DNA of 64,000 nt from the NCBI GenBank assembly GCA_963836605.1, contig CAWIKB010000011.1, positions 310,001 to 374,000 on the forward strand, read 5' to 3'. Below are positions 59,784 to 64,000 of the stretch, one piece after another. The position numbers were made by a program, and so were the translations under genes. Within the stretch, counting starts at the first letter, position 1. Each line of letters starts with the position of its first letter. The notes under the pieces were generated by a model. It searched no databases, was not told the DNA's origin, and saw only the letters and a program-made list of their open reading frames with translations. This stretch comes from Bog-473 sp963836605. GTDB lineage: Bacteria > Actinomycetota > Acidimicrobiia > Acidimicrobiales > RAAP-2.

Positions 59784-60732
59784 AAGCGGTGTGCCCACGG
59801 AGCCGATCGGTCCGGTCGACGCCAACGAGGTGCCACGCTTCGCCGGGTGGAGCACCTTCGCGCGCCTTCCTACCACTGCACAGGTGCCGTCGTGGGACAT
59901 CGCCCTGGTCGGCGTGCCGTTCGACGGGGGAACCAGCTACCGCCCCGGTGCCCGCTTCGGCCCGAGTGCGGTCCGACAAGGATCGCGCCTGCTGCGGCCC
60001 TACCACCCCGGATTCGACACCCTGCCCTTCGAACGCAGTCAGGTGGTCGACGCCGGGGACATCGTCTGCTCGCCCTTCGACATCGAAGAGGCTGTGTCGC
60101 AGATCGAGCAGGCCGCCGATGCCCTCCTGGCACACGGCGGCCGGCTGGTGGCGATCGGGGGAGACCACACCATTGCGCTTCCGCTGCTCCGCTCGGTGTC
60201 CAAGCGCCACGGGCCGCTCGCCCTGGTCCATTTCGATGCGCACCTCGATACGTGGGACACCTACCTCGGGCAGCGTTTCACCCACGGGACGCCCTTTCGC
60301 CGAGCCTGGGAGGAGGGCCTCCTACTGCGGGACCGGAGCGCGCACGTCGGGCTGCGTGGTCCGCTCTACGCCCGCAGTGACCTGGCCGAGGACGCAGAGA
60401 TGGGATTCCTCCAGATCAGCACGACCGACGTCGCCACCCTCGGCGTCGACGCCGTGGTGGCGCGGTTGGTCGAGCGCGTCGGCGATGCGCCGGTCTATGT
60501 CTCGGTCGACGTCGATGTGCTCGACCCCGCCCACGCTCCCGGGACCGGGACGCCCGAAGCCGGCGGCCTGACCAGCCGCGAGCTCCTGGCCCTGCTGCAC
60601 GGGCTGGACGCTGTCTCGATCGTCGGGGGCGACGTCGTGGAGGTGGCACCCGCGTACGACCATGCCGAGATCACCGCCATTGCGGCGGCACACGTATTGT
60701 TCGACCTGGTCACCCTGATGTCACGCGACTGA
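59776..60732 (+). CDS. Agmatinase/arginase (ureohydrolase) family protein
   Basis: 318 residues. GGDHTIALPLL, the metal-binding HFDAHLDTWD and SVDVDVLDPAHAPGTGTPEAGG motifs are the signature Mn-binding sequences of the ureohydrolase superfamily. DIALVGVPFDGGTSYRPGARFGPSAVRQGSRLLRPYHP is the agmatinase-type N-terminal substrate loop. Members hydrolyse agmatine, guanidinobutyrate, arginine or related guanidino compounds to urea. ATG 59776 overlaps the serine hydrolase. Last gene of the operon; guanidino substrate unknown. Confidence 0.95.
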   Translation: MTESGVPTEPIGPVDANEVPRFAGWSTFARLPTTAQVPSWDIALVGVPFDGGTSYRPGARFGPSAVRQGSRLLRPYHPGFDTLPFERSQVVDAGDIVCSPFDIEEAVSQIEQAADALLAHGGRLVAIGGDHTIALPLLRSVSKRHGPLALVHFDAHLDTWDTYLGQRFTHGTPFRRAWEEGLLLRDRSAHVGLRGPLYARSDLAEDAEMGFLQISTTDVATLGVDAVVARLVERVGDAPVYVSVDVDVLDPAHAPGTGTPEAGGLTSRELLALLHGLDAVSIVGGDVVEVAPAYDHAEITAIAAAHVLFDLVTLMSRD

Positions 60733-60787
60733 CCGGACTGACCCGGAGCGCACCCCGACCGAGTTTGCGGCCGAACCGGCCTTGTAG

Positions 60788-60849
60788 CCAGTGCGTTGCC
60801 ACCAGTGCGCCGTATCCAGGTCGCGACCAGTGCGTTGTAACAGTGCGTT
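60788..60849. repeat. Four copies of CCAGTGCG(T/C) upstream of the nitrilase-family gene
   Basis: CCAGTGCGTT (60788-60797), CCAGTGCGCC (60802-60811), CCAGTGCGTT (60827-60836) and ACAGTGCGTT (60840-60849), all in the same orientation with start spacings 14, 25 and 13 bp, inside the 206-bp gap between the agmatinase-family gene and the nitrilase-family gene. This looks like a multi-site operator. Nothing else coding is visible in the gap apart from the 8-codon frame at 60916. Confidence 0.6.
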
Positions 60850-60938
60850 CACGGAGTGGAAACCCCTCGCGAATGATGCCGCCGTACGTTTGGGACGGCT
60901 GGACGAGAGGAAGCGATGGCGTTCGACCACGTGCCGAA

Positions 60939-61793
60939 ATGAAACGAGACCTTCTCGTTGGAGTGGCGCAATGGCTGGCCACACCGGGCGACCCAGCGCG
61001 CAACACGCGGGTCGCCCTCGACCTGGTGGATCAGGCCGCTTCCCGGGGCGTGGAACTCCTGGTGCTCCCCGAACTCTGGCCGTGTGGGTACGACCCGCTC
61101 ACCCTGCCCCATGACGCCCGACGTTGTGCCGAACCCCGTCGTGGCCCGCGCACCGAGCGCCTCTCGCACGCGGCACGAAAGGCCCGCATGTGGCTGGTGG
61201 CGGGGAGTGTTCCCGAACTGGGCGAGAACGGGGAGCTCTACAACACGGCCCTGGTATTCGATCGCGGAGGCGAGCTGGTCTCCTGGCACCGCAAGGCGCA
61301 CCTCTACGCGCCGACCGCCGAGCCCACCATCTTCTCGCCGGGCAACCGCCTGACCACGTTCGACGACCCCGGCCTGGGCGTGGTGGGGGTCGTGATCTGT
61401 TTCGACGGCGATTTTCCCGAAGTGGCGCGGACGATGGCCCTGCGCGGTGCCCGACTGATCGTGGCGCCTGCGGCCTACGAAGTGGAAGGAGCCACGGCGT
61501 GGGACCTGCTGTACCCGGCCCTGGCACTCACCAACAGCCAGTGGTGGGTGCAGTCCAATCAGTGCGGCGCCCACGCCACCTCCACCCTGCTCGGTGCCAG
61601 TCGGATCATCGCCCCGACCGGCACCGTCGTCGCCGAAGCCAGCCGGACGGTTCCCGGCGGCACGCATCCGCCCGAACTCCTGTGCCACCGCATCGATCTG
61701 CGACTGGCCCGCGACGCTCAGGGCCTCGCCGGACTCCTGGAGGGGCAACGCCGGCCCAACCTCTACTTCGACGAGCCCGCGCCCGTCTCGTGA
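60939..61793 (+). CDS. Carbon-nitrogen hydrolase (nitrilase superfamily)
   Basis: 284 residues. The Glu-Lys-Cys triad is visible: Glu in VLPELWPCGYD, Lys in WHRKAHLY and Cys in VVICFDGDFPEVAR. LLVGVAQWLATPGDPARN is the nitrilase-family N-terminus. The group includes amidases, N-carbamoyl-putrescine amidases and nitrilases. ATG 60939 overlaps the TGA of an 8-codon frame (MAFDHVPK, ATG 60916) that has AGAGGAAG upstream, so the start may be coupled. Upstream of it is a repeated motif. Proximity to an agmatinase-family gene is suggestive for polyamine metabolism only. Confidence 0.92.
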   Translation: MKRDLLVGVAQWLATPGDPARNTRVALDLVDQAASRGVELLVLPELWPCGYDPLTLPHDARRCAEPRRGPRTERLSHAARKARMWLVAGSVPELGENGELYNTALVFDRGGELVSWHRKAHLYAPTAEPTIFSPGNRLTTFDDPGLGVVGVVICFDGDFPEVARTMALRGARLIVAPAAYEVEGATAWDLLYPALALTNSQWWVQSNQCGAHATSTLLGASRIIAPTGTVVAEASRTVPGGTHPPELLCHRIDLRLARDAQGLAGLLEGQRRPNLYFDEPAPVS

Positions 61794-61831
61794 ACCAACC
61801 CGCGGGAATGCTCCGTCCGGGCAGACCGGAG

Positions 61832-61837
61832 TACCGT
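61832..61837 (+). promoter_or_regulatory. -10 hexamer (TACCGT) of the nitroreductase gene
   Basis: TACCGT lies 7 nt upstream of GTG 61845 with no ribosome-binding site. Confidence 0.45.
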
Positions 61838-61844
61838 CGGCTCC

Positions 61845-62552
61845 GTGATCACTCCCGAAAGTGACGTCAGCCTCTACGAGGGCCTGCTCAGCACGCGCGC
61901 CATCCGGCGCTATCGCGACGAGCCCGTCCCAGAGGACACCCTGAGGGACATCCTCTTCGCCGCCACCCGGGCCCCGAGCGGGTCGAACCGTCAGCCCTTC
62001 CGGTTCGTCGTGCTCACCGATGGCCCCGGGGCCCAGGCGGCCAAGCACCTGATCGGCGGCAGTGCCCGCATCTTCTGGGAGAAGAAGCGGAAGACCGACG
62101 GCTACGACGAGGGGTCCGGCACCGACGAGAACTCCCCCAAGGCCCGGATGGCCCGCACCATGCAGGAGTACGTCGACCATTTCGAACGGGTTCCCGTCTT
62201 GGTCTTCGGTTGTTTCGTGCCCTACCGCCACACGACCCACGTCGATGGCGCCTCGGTCTACCCGGCCTGCCAGAACCTGCTCCTGGCGGCTCGGGCCAAG
62301 GGCTACGGGGGCGTCATGACGATCTGGCACCTCGCCGTGGAGGCCGAGCTCCGCTCGTTGCTCCACATGCCCGACAATGTGAACATCCTGGCCACCATCA
62401 CCCTGGGTCGCCCGGTCGGATCCCATGGACCCGTCCGACGGCGCCCCCTCTCCGAGCTGGTGTTCGGGGAGACCTGGGGGCAGGCACCCGACTGGGCCGT
62501 CGAGCCCACCGGCGTCGAACACACGGCGGCCGGGCCTCCGGTGACACCCTAA
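61845..62552 (+). CDS. Nitroreductase family flavoprotein
   Basis: 235 residues. VSLYEGLLSTRAIRRYRDEPVPEDTLRDILFAATRAPSGSNRQPFRFVVL carries the FMN-binding RxxRxY/F and SGSNxQP motifs of the nitroreductase fold. Actinobacterial members of this type include deazaflavin- or FMN-dependent reductases. GTG 61845 is set by the leaderless TACCGT. The C-terminus (PLSELVFGETWGQAP) is the usual loop of the family. Followed by an amidohydrolase with its own promoter. Substrate unknown. Confidence 0.92.
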   Translation: MITPESDVSLYEGLLSTRAIRRYRDEPVPEDTLRDILFAATRAPSGSNRQPFRFVVLTDGPGAQAAKHLIGGSARIFWEKKRKTDGYDEGSGTDENSPKARMARTMQEYVDHFERVPVLVFGCFVPYRHTTHVDGASVYPACQNLLLAARAKGYGGVMTIWHLAVEAELRSLLHMPDNVNILATITLGRPVGSHGPVRRRPLSELVFGETWGQAPDWAVEPTGVEHTAAGPPVTP

Positions 62553-62555
62553 ACT
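62550..62555 (+). promoter_or_regulatory. -10 hexamer (TAAACT) of the amidohydrolase gene
   Basis: TAAACT overlaps the TAA stop of the nitroreductase gene (62550-62552). A leader of about 28 nt carries GGAAGG before ATG 62590. Confidence 0.45.
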
Positions 62556-62589
62556 CGGGGTGGTCGCCCACCCTTCTGGAAGGCAGTGC

Positions 62590-63786
62590 ATGCACACCCT
62601 CGACTCCCCGGTCTTTGATGCCGACAACCACTACTACGAGGCGCTCGACGCCTTCACCCGGCACCTCGATCCAGCCCATGGGCCCCGGGTCATCGAGTGG
62701 GTCGACGTAGGCGGCCGCCAATACCACTCCTTGGGGGGGCGGATCAGCCGGGCCGTCACCAATCCCACGTTCGACCCCGTCTCACCGGCTGGCGCGCTGG
62801 TCGACTACTTCCGGGGCAATCCGAACGGCCTGTCCCCGCTGGCGCTCCTGGGCACACCGGAGCCGATTCGGCCCGAATACCGCGACCGGGACGCCCGGCT
62901 CAACGTGATGGACGAGCAGGGGCTGGAAAGGATCTGGCTCTTCCCGACCCTGGGCATGCTCTACGAGGATGCGTTGAAACACGACCCCGGCGCGGTGGTC
63001 CTGCTCTACCGCGCCTTCAATCGATGGCTGGCCGAGGACTGGGGCATGGCCTACCGCGACCGGATCTTCGCCGCCCCCTACATCTCCCTGGCCGATGTCG
63101 ACGAGGCCGTTCGGGAACTCGAATGGAGCTTGGACCAGGGGGCACGCACCGTGGTGCTGCGGGCGGCCGCGCCCACGACGGTCCTCGGCCCCTTTTCACC
63201 GGCCCATCAGATGTTCGACCCGTTCTGGGCCCGGGTCAACGAAGCCGGCATCACGGTGGTGGTCCATGCCGGTGACGCCGGGCTGTCCTCCAACGGCTAC
63301 GCACCCGACGGATTCTCGGCGTCGTTCCGTCAGGGCCGGAGCGCTCCCAGCATCAAGATGTTCGCGATTGAGCGGGCGGCCCACGACTTCTTGGCCACGC
63401 TGATCCTCGAGCGCCTGTTCGACCGGTTTCCCAACCTGCGCATCGCGTCGGTCGAGAACGGGTCGGAGTTCCTGTCCCCCTTGTTCCGCAAGTTGCGCGG
63501 CACCGCTCGCAAGATGCCCGGCTACTTCAGCGATGACCCCGTGGTGACGTTCCGGCGCCATGTGTGGATCAATCCCTTCTGGGAGGACGACGTCAACGAG
63601 ATCGTCGATCTCATGGGGGACGACCGGGTGATCTTCGGTTCGGATTGGCCGCACATCGAAGGTCTGCCCGAACCGACCGACTGGGTCACGGAATTGCAGA
63701 AGCTCGAGGCCGACTCGGTGGCCAAGATCATGGGGGGCAATGCGTCGGCGCTGAACCAGCGGCAGCCGGCCACAGCCTCGCCGTGA
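62590..63786 (+). CDS. Amidohydrolase family protein (Amidohydro_2 / ACMSD-like)
   Basis: 398 residues. VFDADNHYYEALDAF is the N-terminal metal-binding strand (with Asp/His variants of the HxH motif), TVVVHAGDAGLSSNGY the second metal His, and RVIFGSDWPHIEGLPEP the final Asp-containing motif GSDWPH. This is the large actinobacterial amidohydrolase_2 group, related to ACMS decarboxylase, commonly found near SDRs and CoA ligases. ATG 62590 has GGAAGG upstream; the stop overlaps the GTG of the next gene by 4 bp. Substrate unknown. Confidence 0.93.
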   Translation: MHTLDSPVFDADNHYYEALDAFTRHLDPAHGPRVIEWVDVGGRQYHSLGGRISRAVTNPTFDPVSPAGALVDYFRGNPNGLSPLALLGTPEPIRPEYRDRDARLNVMDEQGLERIWLFPTLGMLYEDALKHDPGAVVLLYRAFNRWLAEDWGMAYRDRIFAAPYISLADVDEAVRELEWSLDQGARTVVLRAAAPTTVLGPFSPAHQMFDPFWARVNEAGITVVVHAGDAGLSSNGYAPDGFSASFRQGRSAPSIKMFAIERAAHDFLATLILERLFDRFPNLRIASVENGSEFLSPLFRKLRGTARKMPGYFSDDPVVTFRRHVWINPFWEDDVNEIVDLMGDDRVIFGSDWPHIEGLPEPTDWVTELQKLEADSVAKIMGGNASALNQRQPATASP

Positions 63787-64000
63787 TCGACCAGGGATTC
63801 GGCGCCGACGGCCCGCCGTCGGGGTCCGCGCTGGTCCCCCATGTCATCGTTCTCTTTGGCGCCACGGGGGACCTGGCCGCACGCAAGCTCCTGCCGGGTC
63901 TGCTCCACCTCTCGCAATCGGGCATGCTGGCCGACTTTCGGATCATCGGGACCTCGACCAGCGAGCTCAGCGACGAGGACTTCCGGCAACTGGCGCGTCA
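63783..64000 (+). CDS. zwf: Glucose-6-phosphate dehydrogenase, N-terminal part (3' end outside the window)
   Basis: GTG 63783 opens a frame (VIDQGFGADGPPSG...) that continues past the window end. VPHVIVLFGATGDLAARKLLPGL is the G-A-T-G-D-L-A-x-R-K-L NADP-binding signature of glucose-6-phosphate dehydrogenase. About 72 residues visible. The start overlaps the amidohydrolase stop by 4 bp, so the gene is co-transcribed with it, which is unusual for an oxidative pentose phosphate enzyme. Catalytic site not visible here. Confidence 0.85.
   Translation, partial: MIDQGFGADGPPSGSALVPHVIVLFGATGDLAARKLLPGLLHLSQSGMLADFRIIGTSTSELSDEDFRQLAR

Noticed and set aside
1..64000. CRISPR arrays, insertion sequences, integrase or phage genes, attachment sites, tRNA or rRNA genes
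   Set aside because: None seen on reading both strands: no regularly spaced direct repeats of CRISPR length, no transposase or integrase motifs, no recognisable tRNA cloverleaf or rRNA sequence.

Overview
The window is 64 kb of very GC-rich, densely packed chromosome with Actinobacterial character. GTG starts are frequent, genes overlap by ATGA or GTGA, many starts look leaderless, and gene content includes F420-type luciferase-fold oxidoreductases, a SigB/SigF partner-switching locus, DipZ and several PAPS sulfotransferases. The overall set (CaiB CoA transferase, many SDRs, HAAT-type ABC transporters, Cgl0159-like aldolase) suggests a free-living Acidimicrobiia-like actinobacterium. That placement is inference; no rRNA, tRNA, ribosomal-protein or phylogenetic marker gene was found here.

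Layout. 1-19.8 kb holds mostly short transcription units of secondary and lipid-like metabolism: the end of a phospholipase C, a DUF1214-like protein, two sulfotransferases, SDRs, a PaaI-type thioesterase, an aldo/keto reductase, a questin-oxidase-like protein, a CaiB CoA transferase, a Gfo/Idh dehydrogenase, VOC proteins, a PLP dehydratase, a glucosamine-6-phosphate deaminase, an AraC/VOC/DinB module, a TauD dioxygenase and a CadD-like exporter. 19.9-32.5 kb is a 12.6-kb block read entirely on the minus strand: GH4 glycosidase, 3-hydroxyisobutyrate-dehydrogenase-like enzyme, Cgl0159-type aldolase, FGGY kinase, LarA-like racemase, then a HAAT (Liv-type) importer. In that importer the two permeases are joined and the LivF ATPase is fused to an MFS transporter. 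Two copies of a perfect palindrome, CTGAC-N6-GTCAG, sit at the two promoters of this block.

32.6-39 kb carries a DoxX-like protein, an epimerase/GNAT/ComB operon, a DUF1543 protein, two SDRs and an APC permease. 39.2-44.6 kb is a sigma-factor partner-switching module (STAS, RsbW-like, SigB/F) divergent from a roughly 1,220-residue GAF/PP2C/HATPase phosphatase. 44.6-50.2 kb has an orphan ParA, an ABC-2 exporter (ATPase plus two permeases), a GH1 beta-glucosidase and a hydrolase. 50.4-64 kb has DipZ, an acyl-CoA synthetase with an NTF2-like protein, a nucleosidase-like protein, a KdpDE-like two-component pair, an SDR/serine hydrolase/agmatinase operon, a nitrilase-family enzyme, a nitroreductase, an amidohydrolase and the start of a glucose-6-phosphate dehydrogenase.

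Two sequence-wide points matter for a reader. First, five genes (substrate-binding protein, LivHM, LarA, DUF1543, GAF/PP2C phosphatase) are each split by one single-base frameshift in a GC-rich tract, so either the assembly has indel errors or these genes are decaying. Second, at least eleven gene starts have a TANNNT-like -10 hexamer 6 or 7 nt upstream of the start codon, which is the signature of leaderless transcripts; I used it to choose several starts.
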